From Leyella lascolaii (lineage in GTDB: Bacteria; Bacteroidota; Bacteroidia; Bacteroidales; Bacteroidaceae), in assembly GCF_900079775.1 (NCBI RefSeq), contig NZ_LT556049.1, positions 332,662 through 396,661 of the forward strand: a stretch of DNA of 64,000 nt, read 5' to 3'. A model generated the notes under the pieces. It saw only the letters and a program-made list of their open reading frames with translations. It did not search any database and was not told where the DNA came from. The stretch's first letter is position 1, and each line of letters opens with the position of its first letter. Shown piece by piece: positions 26,068 to 34,021 of this stretch. The translations under genes and the position numbers were made by a program.

Positions 26068-26688
26068 ATGCTTACAAAAATAAAATACGTTTTATTCGCC
26101 GCCGCACTGATATGGGGGAGTCCGGCAAAGGCGCAAAGTTTCCTCGAAAGCCTTCTCGACGGAGTAGCCAAAGGACTGTCGTCTGCCGCCGAACAGGTTC
26201 TGCAACAGCAAAGACAGAGCAGCCAGCAGACGAACACCGGCGTGCGCACAACAGACAACATACCGCCAAACTCAATGGTGTGCGCCATATGCAAGGGCAC
26301 GAAGAAGTGTCCGTGCGGGAACGGAACGCTTACGTTCAAATCAGAGATTACAGGCAAGCCGCTTACCATACAGTGCACCAACTGTCTCGGCACGCTCAAA
26401 TGCGGAGCATGTAACGGCTGGGGATACGTGCCGCTCAACACCGCGGGCGGAACGTCGGGCGGCACCTCCGTAGGTTCAGGCAGCGGCTCTTCAGGCACCT
26501 CAGGCAGCAGTACGTCAGGCTCCAACGTATGCAGACTGTGCGGCGGAACGGGCAAGAAGATTAAGGAGTATTACACAGGTTCTGCCGTGACAGGAAAGAC
26601 AAAATGGTGTGACACGTGCAACAAAGAGGTGCGCCTTGCACACTATCACGTCACCTGCGACCTTTGCAAAGGCAAGGGCACATACTGA
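26068..26688 (+). CDS. Secreted protein with DnaJ-type zinc-ribbon motifs
   Basis: The product has 206 residues with a signal peptide (MLTKIKYVLFAAALIWGSPAKAQ). It carries CxxCxGxx-type pairs: CAICKGTKKCPCGNG, CTNCLGTLKCGACNGWG, CRLCGGTGKK, and CDTC...CDLCKGKG. These are the metal-binding repeats of DnaJ cysteine-rich domains, split by a Gly/Ser/Thr linker (about 128-152). A J domain is absent. Export of such a protein is unusual, since the motif normally works in the cytoplasm. It may bind zinc or act as a thiol or unfolded-protein binder in the periplasm. The partner is unknown. Confidence 0.78.
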   Translation: MLTKIKYVLFAAALIWGSPAKAQSFLESLLDGVAKGLSSAAEQVLQQQRQSSQQTNTGVRTTDNIPPNSMVCAICKGTKKCPCGNGTLTFKSEITGKPLTIQCTNCLGTLKCGACNGWGYVPLNTAGGTSGGTSVGSGSGSSGTSGSSTSGSNVCRLCGGTGKKIKEYYTGSAVTGKTKWCDTCNKEVRLAHYHVTCDLCKGKGTY

Positions 26689-26787
26689 GGAGCGGCGTAC
26701 TCTGCCTGCCATGACGCGCTGCCGCCGTGCCGCAAGCATTCGCCAAAGGCATGAAGTGACGCTTTTGCCATATATGCATTCAACCAA

Positions 26788-26990
26788 GTAGAGACGCAAA
26801 ATCTTGCGTCTCCCGTCCAGCCCATACCAACATGCGCATGCGACAATACGCTGGGAACATACGCATTTCTTCCTCGTGAGACGCAAAATTTTGCGTCTCA
26901 CGTCCTGCCCATACCAACATGCGCATGCCATAATACGCTGAAAACATATGCGTTCCTTCCTCGGGAGACGCAAGATTTTGCGTCTCTACT
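26788..26990. repeat. REPIN-like palindrome triplet, locus 3
   Basis: Palindromes at 26788-26812, 26878-26899 and 26965-26989, spaced about 90 bp. The two spacers are alike (cataccaacatgcgcatgc, then atacgctg and catatgcg/catacgc) and are inverted relative to those at 32.7-33.8 kb. The repeats fill most of the gap 26689-27146. Confidence 0.8.
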
Positions 26991-27097
26991 TTAGCCGAAA
27001 GCGCATGACGCCGCACTGTAAGTACACATTTTACGCTGCTTATAAACTTATTTACGGTTTTTACACGACAGATGTCACACGTAAACGATATTATTAT

Positions 27098-27105
27098 TAA
27101 ATTTG
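27098..27105 (+). promoter_or_regulatory. -7 box of the first AraC gene
   Basis: TAAATTTG fits TAnnTTTG, 41 bases before the ATG at 27147. No TTTG lies at the usual -33 distance. Confidence 0.4.
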
Positions 27106-27146
27106 TGAACGTATACAACTGTCTGAACACAAAACCATTCGCCATT

Positions 27147-28049
27147 ATGAAAGACATCATAAAGATAGACAGCGTGGAGAAATACAACGCACTGTTCGGA
27201 GTGGAGACGCTGCATCCGCTCGTAAGCGTAGTGAGCCTTGCGGAGGCAAAGACGCAACCCGTGGGGCGCACCGTATTCAACTACGGGCTGTATGCCCTGT
27301 TTCTGAAGAACCTCATGTGCGGTGATATTCTCTACGGACGGCAGACCTACGACTACCAGGAGGGGACGGTGACAAGCTTCGCTCCGGGGCAGGTGGTGGA
27401 GACAACGTTCGCCGAAGGGATGAAGCTCGACGCGCTCGGACTGCTCTTCCACCCCGACCTCATAAAGGGCACGTCGCTCGGACAGAACATAAGGCGTTAC
27501 TCCTTTTTCTCTTATTCGTCCAACGAAGCGTTGCACCTGTCTGACGAAGAGAAAGGCATCTACACCGACTGTCTTGAAAAAATAAAGATGGAAATAAGCC
27601 GTCCGGCTGACAAGCACAGCCGCAGGCTCATCTCGCGCAACATCGAACTGCTGCTCGACTACTGCATGCGGTTCTACGAAAGGCAGTTCATCACGCGCTC
27701 GCAGAGCAACAAGAGCGTGATAGTGAAGTTCGAGAACCTCCTCGACGACTACTTCCGCGAGCAGCGCACCGTGACAGACGGTCTGCCGACGGTGAAATAC
27801 TTCGCCGACAAGGTGTTCCTCTCGCCAAACTACTTCGGCGACATGATAAAGAAGGAGACGGGCATAACGGCGCAGGAATACATAAAGTCGAGACTCATAG
27901 GCCACGCAAAGGAGCTGATACTGGGAACGGAGAAGACGGTGAACCAGATTTCCATGGAACTGGGATTCCAGTATCCGCAGCACTTCAACCGCATATTCAA
28001 GAAAGCCACCGGACTGACACCGAGCGAATACAGAAAAACAACCGTCTGA
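27147..28049 (+). CDS. AraC-family transcription regulator, first of a tandem pair
   Basis: The product has 300 residues; the start at 27147 follows the -7 box and removes a 25-residue extension without homology. The N-terminal part (about 1-185) is a cupin-like sensing domain (TVTSFAPGQVVETT, GLLFHPDL). The C-terminal part (about 195-300) has two helix-turn-helices: VKYFADKVFLSPNYFGDMIKKETG and TVNQISMELGFQYPQHFNRIFKKATG, ending LTPSEYRKT. Regulators of this group are common in Bacteroidetes and often control neighbouring oxidoreductase or efflux genes, but none lies next to it here. It is 23 bp upstream of a diverged copy. Confidence 0.88.
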   Translation: MKDIIKIDSVEKYNALFGVETLHPLVSVVSLAEAKTQPVGRTVFNYGLYALFLKNLMCGDILYGRQTYDYQEGTVTSFAPGQVVETTFAEGMKLDALGLLFHPDLIKGTSLGQNIRRYSFFSYSSNEALHLSDEEKGIYTDCLEKIKMEISRPADKHSRRLISRNIELLLDYCMRFYERQFITRSQSNKSVIVKFENLLDDYFREQRTVTDGLPTVKYFADKVFLSPNYFGDMIKKETGITAQEYIKSRLIGHAKELILGTEKTVNQISMELGFQYPQHFNRIFKKATGLTPSEYRKTTV

Positions 28050-28072
28050 CACACAACACACATTCCGACCGG

Positions 28073-28978
28073 ATGTACACGAAGAGTCACGACTCTGAAC
28101 ATATGTGCGGCAGGCAGCGCGGCTGTCTGCCGGGCGTGAGGATGCAGCATCCGCTCGCCGGCACCGCCGTGCTCACACCCGACAGTCTGAGGAGGATAGA
28201 CGGAGCGGTGACATCACTTTACACAATCCTGAAGATAAAAAACCGGCGCCGCGGCACCTTGCCGTGCTACGGACACAAGGGATGTGACTTCTCGCATGCC
28301 TCACTGCTGTTTTTCCGTCCGGGCGAGCGCATAAGCCTCAACACCGCCACCTACGCCGAGGAAGCCTGCATCGTGGCGTTCGCCAAAGAGCTGGCGGCAG
28401 GCAGCGGCATGGAAAGCGACATGGAAGGATACACTTTCTTCGGATACAGGACAGACGAGGCTCTGCACGTGTCGGAGTGTGAGGAGCGCACGCTCGACAG
28501 ACTGTTCCACGACATCACGGCAGAGCTGGAAACATGCATCGACGACTACAGCTGCAAGATAATAGGCAGGCGCATCGGCATGATGCTCGACTACTGCGGA
28601 AGGTTCTACAACAGACAGTTCATCATGCGTGCCGACAGCAACAGGAAAACCGTCAGACAGGCAAGGCACGTCATACACGACTTCTTCACGAAGGAAGCCG
28701 ACAGGCACGGCGACATGCCGCAGGCTGACTACATAGCGGCGCGCACCGGCACGTCAGAAGCCTATCTGAAAGACATCATAAGGAAAGAGACCGGACTGAG
28801 CGTCGGCAGATACACCGAGATGATACGCCTCGACATGGCGCGCGACATGCTCATGCACTCACACAAGACCGACGGTGAGATTGCCTCCGTCCTCAACTTC
28901 GGATCAGTCCGCTGCTTCCGTCTCTTCTTCAGCAGGACAACGGGCATGACCACCGAAGAGTGCCGCACGAGCAGCTGA
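28073..28978 (+). CDS. AraC-family regulator, diverged tandem paralogue
   Basis: The product has 301 residues and aligns along its length with the preceding regulator: LLFFRPGERISL against VTSFAPGQVVE, GYTFFGYRTDEALHVS against RYSFFSYSSNEALHLS, and MMLDYCGRFYNRQFI against LLLDYCMRFYERQFI. The second helix-turn-helix (EIASVLNFGSVRCFRLFFSRTTG) has lost the usual LGF-x-x-x-S/Q-x-F spacing, with Asn before Phe and Arg-Cys in the recognition helix, so its DNA target must differ or be reduced. The exact start (28073 or the Met at about 28103) is uncertain. It is co-transcribed with the first regulator. Confidence 0.82.
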   Translation: MYTKSHDSEHMCGRQRGCLPGVRMQHPLAGTAVLTPDSLRRIDGAVTSLYTILKIKNRRRGTLPCYGHKGCDFSHASLLFFRPGERISLNTATYAEEACIVAFAKELAAGSGMESDMEGYTFFGYRTDEALHVSECEERTLDRLFHDITAELETCIDDYSCKIIGRRIGMMLDYCGRFYNRQFIMRADSNRKTVRQARHVIHDFFTKEADRHGDMPQADYIAARTGTSEAYLKDIIRKETGLSVGRYTEMIRLDMARDMLMHSHKTDGEIASVLNFGSVRCFRLFFSRTTGMTTEECRTSS

Positions 28979-29150
28979 CCGCACGGCATACCGGCACGGA
29001 ACACACGGAACAGCCGCCACATTATTTATACATACAATATTAAAGAAACGATATTCATTACAGCGGAAAAACGTCGTCGCACACCGCACACGCCCCCGGC
29101 ACAAATGGCGCGACACTTGTAGAAGCGCACGGATTTAACCTTTGTTAACC

Positions 29151-29181
29151 TGTGTGAGAATAAATTAATGTCATATTTTTG
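29151..29181 (+). promoter_or_regulatory. Candidate promoter of the large surface protein gene
   Basis: TGTG (29151-29154), 19 bases, TATTTTTG (29174-29181); a second TAnnTTTG box (TATATTTG) overlaps at 29182-29189. The start at 29276 is about 90 bases downstream. The rest of the gap 28979-29275 shows nothing else. Confidence 0.45.
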
Positions 29182-29275
29182 TATATTTGTGCTGTCATTT
29201 TGACGAAACAAATACGCACACTATTACAATATGGCATGTTTTTGCCTTAATAACAAATCTTCAAATGTATTTCTT

Positions 29276-32200
29276 ATGAGAAAAGTATTACTTGTATTCA
29301 CAGCCCTAATCGGATTTATGCTGACCGTTGGGGCGCAGACTCCTTATGAAAGAACCATAGGAACACAGACCGACAATCTGAGAAAACTTAACCGACAGAG
29401 CCACTTTCCCAAGAGCGGCAGGGCTGTTACAAAAGCCGCGAAGCCCCTGTACGCCGGAGAAAAACCTGCCAACGCCATAGAGACTCCGTTCTCGCACGAC
29501 CTCGGGAAAAGCAGCGACGCGATAGACATTGTGAAGCAATACACCTTCATAGACGCCAACAACGACAGCCGCAGCTGGAAGATAGCGGCAATGTCAAGCT
29601 ACAGCGCGTGCATGCCTCCGAAGGATGAAGGTGTGGAAGAGAGCGACGACTGGCTGGTGTCGGTGCCGGTGCACATGACAGCAGGCGACTACATCGTGTC
29701 CTTCGACCTCGGATATATGGGCAGCGGAGCGACGGGCGTGAGGCTCGAGGTGAAGGCGGGGACAGCCCCGACGGTGGAAGGCATGACTACGGAAATAGTG
29801 CCGCCGACAGTGTTCGGGACAAAAGACCAGACAAAATATCAGTACAACTGCAAAATAACGGAGGAGGGATATTACTACATCGGAGTGCACAACACCACGA
29901 CGAAAGCGATGAACGGCACAGTGAAGCTCTTCAACCTGAGCGTGGAGAGCGGCACCGTGGAGCCGTCAGTACCCACAGACCCTCCGGCAGCGGGCACACT
30001 CACATGGACGCTCGCACCCAAAGGCGAGCTGAAGGCAGACCTCACCTACACCGCGCCTACAAAGACAAAGACGGGCGCGGAGCTTAAGGAGATAACCAAG
30101 GTGGAGATAACCTCGCGATGGGGCGAGGACGTGTTCACCTACGACAACGTGAAGCCCGGAGAGACCATTGAGGTGAAAGACGTGGCGATGAACGCCGGAA
30201 GCAACAACTGCATCACAGCCGTGGCTTACACCGGAGAGACAGCCGGAGAGAAGGTGGAGCACAGGAACATATTCTGCGGACCGGACGCTCCGCTCGCACC
30301 GCAGAACGTAAGGCTCACCGTGAGCGCCGACTTCAAGTCTGCCGTGCTGTCGTGGGACGCCGTGGGAGAGACGGGCAAGAACGGCGGATACGTCAATCCG
30401 GACGAAGTGACATACTACATATTCGACGCCTTCGGCTCATACTACGACCCTGCGATAGCCACAACGGGCGACACATCAATAAAACTGGACTATCCGGACC
30501 TCAAGGGACAGGACTTCGTGGCTTATCAGGTGACAGCCGGTTACGGAGAGAATTACTCCGACTACACCAACTCCGCCATCGTGACAATAGGCGAGCCGGA
30601 CAAGCTGCCTTACACAGAATCGTTCGCAGACTCGCACTTCAAGAACATATGGCTCATCGACCCGCAGTCTGACAACGAAAACCAGATGGCAGGAACGATA
30701 GACGACAGCTACTTCCCTTCCATCATCGACCCGGACGACCCGGAGGCTCCCGTACCGCTCACATCGCAGGACGGTGACAACGGTTTCTTCTACTGGCTGC
30801 CTTACGAGAAGGATGTGATGTACGGAATGATTTCCGCACGCATCGACATATCGGCTGCGGCGAACCCCGCCCTGGAGTTCTGGTATCAGGGACAGGGCAG
30901 CGCGCTGGACGTGCTTGTGTCCGCAGACGACGCTCCTTTCGAGGCTGTGAGGACCATAGACCTGCAGAAGACGCCTACAAAAGAGGGATGGACGCTCGCC
31001 ACGGTGCCGCTAAACGCATATAAGGACGCCAAAGCCATACAGATAGAACTGAGGCTGCGGGCAATACACAACACCGACGGGACAACATGGAGCGTGCCGC
31101 TCGACAACATACGCATACGCGACGTCGTGGACAAAGACCTGCGGCTCGTGGCTGTGGACGTTCCCGACAACGTGAAGCCGGGCGACAAGATTGAGATGAA
31201 GGCGCGCGTGGAGAACATAGGAAGCGACATCACCGAAGGGCACATAGAGTGGACCGTAAACGGCAGGAAAGCCGGAACGGCACAGCTGCCGGAGATGGGG
31301 CAGAACTCGTTCGCCGACGTGTCGTTCGGGTATGACGTGCCGCTGAACGCCCGGGAGACACTCCTCGTGGCTGCGACGGCAGTGCTCGAAGGTGACGGAT
31401 GCGCCGAAAACAACACGGCGGAGAAGACTGTAGGCGTGAAGCTGAACGACTATCCCACAGTGACCGACCTTGCATACACCCTGTCGGATACGGGCACGGA
31501 GGTGAGCCTCTCATGGTCGGCTCCGTCACTCGACGGCATCACCGACGCCAAGACAGTAAGCGAAGACTTCGAGAACCCCGACTATACACCGATGTCAATA
31601 ACGGGAGCCGGCAAGTGGACAGTGTACGACGGCGACGGACAGGCGACATACAACATATTCCGCGAGACATACAACCCGTACCAGACACAGCCCATGGCGT
31701 TCCAGCTCTTCAACCGCACCGTGGCTCAGGTTCCCGAAATGTATTGGAAGGACGCTGAGCCTCACAGTGGCGAGACATTCATGATGGCTCCAAGCTGTCA
31801 GGCAAACAACAACGACAACCGGCTCATTTCGCCGGAGCTTTCGGGCAACGCGCAGACAGTGTCGTTTTGGGCGAAGAGCTGCATGATAACGTGGGGCGAG
31901 TCGTTTGAGGTGGCTTATTCCACAACAGGCAACGCTCCCGAGGACTTCACGCATACGGTGGCAGTGGAGAACTATCCTGCCGACGGCATCATACCTGAGG
32001 TATGGACAGAATATAAGGTGGCTCTGCCGGAGGGCGCGAAATACTTCGCCATACTCCACAAGACGTACGACACGCTCGCGCTGCTGGTTGACGACGTGAC
32101 ATACGAAGCGGCTCCCGACGTGCCGCAAGACATTTCGCTCATTGGCTATCACGTGTTCTGCAACGACGTACAGCTGACAGACGAGCCGCTGAAGGAGACA

Positions 32201-32470
32201 ACCTACACAGACCGTCCCCAGACAGACAGCTCCGCAGAAGGAGGACAGGAGTTCACATACACCGTCGTGCCGGTATACAACTACGGTCCGGCTCCGGCAA
32301 GCAACAGTGTGACCGTGTCGGTAAGCACGGGCATCGACAGCATCAAGGGCGACGGGTCCACCGCAACATACTACAACATCAACGGTGTGCGTGTGAGCGG
32401 CAGGAATCTCACTCCGGGCATATACGTAAGAGTGAAAGACGGAAAAGCCTCGAAGATTGCAGTGAGATAA
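29276..32470 (+). CDS. Large secreted protein with jelly-roll and Fn3-like domains and type IX-like tail
   Basis: The product has 1064 residues from the ATG at 29276, which opens a signal peptide (MRKVLLVFTALIGFMLTVGAQ). An N-terminal beta domain (about 65-225) is followed by fibronectin-III-like segments (APQNVRLTVSADFKSAVLSW; YPTVTDLAYTLSDTGTEVSLSW). Two choice-of-anchor/MAM-like jelly rolls follow (LPYTESFADSHFKNIW; SEDFENPDYTPMS ... NRLISPELSG). The tail (YYNINGVRVSGRNLTPGIYV) matches the sorting domain seen in Prevotella type IX substrates. Cleaved-adhesin proteins of Porphyromonas have related modules. No protease motif is visible, so adhesion or substrate binding is the best guess. A strong terminator follows. 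Confidence 0.82.
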   Translation: MRKVLLVFTALIGFMLTVGAQTPYERTIGTQTDNLRKLNRQSHFPKSGRAVTKAAKPLYAGEKPANAIETPFSHDLGKSSDAIDIVKQYTFIDANNDSRSWKIAAMSSYSACMPPKDEGVEESDDWLVSVPVHMTAGDYIVSFDLGYMGSGATGVRLEVKAGTAPTVEGMTTEIVPPTVFGTKDQTKYQYNCKITEEGYYYIGVHNTTTKAMNGTVKLFNLSVESGTVEPSVPTDPPAAGTLTWTLAPKGELKADLTYTAPTKTKTGAELKEITKVEITSRWGEDVFTYDNVKPGETIEVKDVAMNAGSNNCITAVAYTGETAGEKVEHRNIFCGPDAPLAPQNVRLTVSADFKSAVLSWDAVGETGKNGGYVNPDEVTYYIFDAFGSYYDPAIATTGDTSIKLDYPDLKGQDFVAYQVTAGYGENYSDYTNSAIVTIGEPDKLPYTESFADSHFKNIWLIDPQSDNENQMAGTIDDSYFPSIIDPDDPEAPVPLTSQDGDNGFFYWLPYEKDVMYGMISARIDISAAANPALEFWYQGQGSALDVLVSADDAPFEAVRTIDLQKTPTKEGWTLATVPLNAYKDAKAIQIELRLRAIHNTDGTTWSVPLDNIRIRDVVDKDLRLVAVDVPDNVKPGDKIEMKARVENIGSDITEGHIEWTVNGRKAGTAQLPEMGQNSFADVSFGYDVPLNARETLLVAATAVLEGDGCAENNTAEKTVGVKLNDYPTVTDLAYTLSDTGTEVSLSWSAPSLDGITDAKTVSEDFENPDYTPMSITGAGKWTVYDGDGQATYNIFRETYNPYQTQPMAFQLFNRTVAQVPEMYWKDAEPHSGETFMMAPSCQANNNDNRLISPELSGNAQTVSFWAKSCMITWGESFEVAYSTTGNAPEDFTHTVAVENYPADGIIPEVWTEYKVALPEGAKYFAILHKTYDTLALLVDDVTYEAAPDVPQDISLIGYHVFCNDVQLTDEPLKETTYTDRPQTDSSAEGGQEFTYTVVPVYNYGPAPASNSVTVSVSTGIDSIKGDGSTATYYNINGVRVSGRNLTPGIYVRVKDGKASKIAVR

Positions 32471-32504
32471 CCGTCTCACACACAGGTATCCATATCACCC
32501 GTAT

Positions 32505-32547
32505 GTGCGGGATGCCGCTCCGGATGCGGCATCCCGCACTTTTTTTT
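32505..32547 (+). terminator. Rho-independent terminator of the surface protein gene
   Basis: A perfect 14-bp stem (GTGCGGGATGCCGC at 32505-32518, complement at 32526-32539) with a 7-base loop is followed by eight T. Confidence 0.9.
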
Positions 32548-32690
32548 AACCCGAACAGGTCAATATACTTCATCCGTATTTCATACAGACATCAGTCATC
32601 CTGTCCCAAAACTGTCATTATATCTTATCCATATTTCATACTGATGCCTGTCAGACAGACTCCGGATTTCATTGAAGATACGGCGGGCTG
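32545..32690. repeat. MITE-like element, decayed copy
   Basis: Starts with TAACCCGAACAGGTCA, close to the terminal repeat of copy 1, continues with tacttcatccgtatttc and retains gaagatacggcgggctgca near the middle. No matching right terminal repeat is found. It directly abuts the terminator of the upstream gene. Confidence 0.45.
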
Positions 32691-32738
32691 CATTTGCAGA
32701 AAGCGTAAGCTCAAGCATAACATCCGCTGCCAACAAAA

Positions 32739-33030
32739 GTAGAGACGCAAAATCTTGCGTCTCACAAGCAAGGAAAGCAATTGATTTCACCGTGTTCATC
32801 ACATGCGTATATTGCCATGGACTGGACGTGAGACGCAAGATTTTGCGTCTCTACAGGGCTGACGCCATTGAGTATATTAGGAAAAATCAAGGATATTATA
32901 TGCATTCAACAAAAGTAGAGACGCAAAATCTTGCGTCTCACAAGCAAGGAAAGCATTTGTTCTCAGCGTATTCATCGCATCCGTATATTGCAATGGATTG
33001 ATCGTGAGACGCAAAATCTTGCGTCTCTAC
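32739..33030. repeat. REPIN-like palindromes, locus 4 (two pairs)
   Basis: Pairs at 32739-32763/32830-32854 and 32915-32939/33006-33030, each spanning 116 bp, with alike spacers (caaggaaagca..., cgtatattgc, atggac/attg). Each pair is a large inverted repeat. Confidence 0.82.
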
Positions 33031-33179
33031 CGGGCATGCGCCGTTGAGCGGGTAATGAAGGAAAGGAAAGTGCGCGGTTGATGCCGGGATGCATGAATAT
33101 ACAGTTCCGGCAGTAAAAAATCTTTACAAAATAAATTCACAAAACAGGAAAGGCAAAGGCACTAAAACCGTATAAAAAG

Positions 33180-33530
33180 CGCATGCGGACTCGTTCCACC
33201 GGTGCTTCAGCCGCTTATGTTGTGCGGAAAAGCCCTTTCCGGCTTTCCAAAACACCGTTCCCGCATGCCGGAACACATTCTCCCGTCACCTCAAAAAGCC
33301 CGTTCCGCAATCCCAAAAAGCCTTTCCGGCATGAAGGAAAAATCTTGTCCGTCCCACATATAAGCCTATATCACTGGCTGTCAGGCAAATACACGAAACG
33401 CACATAAACAGCGTATTTGCGTACGTGAGCCCCTGCCGTCGGCTGTAGGACGCTCTCGCGGAGTTGAGGATGGACGGGAATGAATAATTATGCACATTCA
33501 TAATGCATGCTGATGCAAGCATGCTTGTTT
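33180..33530 (-). repeat. Composite element, copy 2 (GGAAAAGCC tract plus core)
   Basis: Bases 33180-33530 align almost throughout with about 50650-51010: a tract with gcggaaaagcccttt, ccggctttccaaaaca, cctcaaaaagcccgttccg and ccggcatgaagg, followed by the core (33395-33530). The core is the inverse of that at 22443-22580. REPIN-like palindromes follow at once on the right. Confidence 0.75.
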
Positions 33531-33567
33531 CTGTGACACATTATATCATTATTCGCTGGCAGCAAAA

Positions 33568-33773
33568 GTAGAGACGCAAAATCTTGCGTCTCACAAGGAA
33601 AGAAAGCATCTGTTCTCAGCGTATTCACCGCATCCGTATATTGCCATGGATTGTTCGGGAGACGCAAGATTTTGCGTCTCTACAAGCAAGGAAAGCATTT
33701 GTTTCCAGCATATTCACCGCATGCGTATATTGCAATGGATTGCTCGGGAGACGCAAAATTTTGCGTCTCTACA
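33568..33773. repeat. REPIN-like palindrome triplet, locus 5
   Basis: Palindromes at 33568-33592, about 33659-33683 and 33748-33773, with two nearly identical 65-bp spacers (aaggaaagaaagcatctg..., ccgcatccgtatattgc, attg-tcggga). Confidence 0.8.
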
Positions 33774-33804
33774 AGGCTTGCGCCGTCATTGTGATTGATT
33801 GCCT

Positions 33805-33957
33805 ACTTCTTCATCCCTCTTCCGCACTGCTGCAGTCAGTTTTGTTTCCACTTATCCCGATGTAGCCCATACATCTTCGATAAAGCAGGAACCAAACTGA
33901 CTGCAGCAGTACGAAACACGGATGAAGTCTGACGACCCATTCCGGTTTGATTATAAG
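33805..33957. repeat. MITE-like element, partial copy
   Basis: Shares the core of the 195-bp element (cttccgcactgctgc, gatgtagcccatacatcttcg, gcagcagtacgaaaca) and keeps a damaged right end (acccattccggttt). The left terminal repeat is missing. It lies about 65 bp past the stop of the SusC-like gene at 34022. The full gap 32471-34021 is thus occupied by repeats and has no credible gene. Confidence 0.65.
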
Positions 33958-34021
33958 TCACACCTGAAAAGATACTGTTACTTACAATATTTTTCAAGGG
34001 AGACTTATCACAAGCATTTCA

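Noticed and set aside
26515..27280. Minus-strand frames over 26.5-27.3 kb
   Set aside because: They consist of translated palindromic repeats (REILRLTRK-type segments) and overlap the zinc-ribbon and AraC genes.
33183..33407. Short frames with RKSPFRLSKTPF-like peptides at 33.2 and 50.7 kb
   Set aside because: They recur only because the underlying composite element recurs; no start context, and the DNA rather than the protein is conserved.
32739..33773. Regularly spaced palindromes resembling a CRISPR array
   Set aside because: The spacers are similar to one another rather than unique, repeats alternate in orientation, spacing varies, and no cas gene is nearby. REPIN-like repeats fit better.
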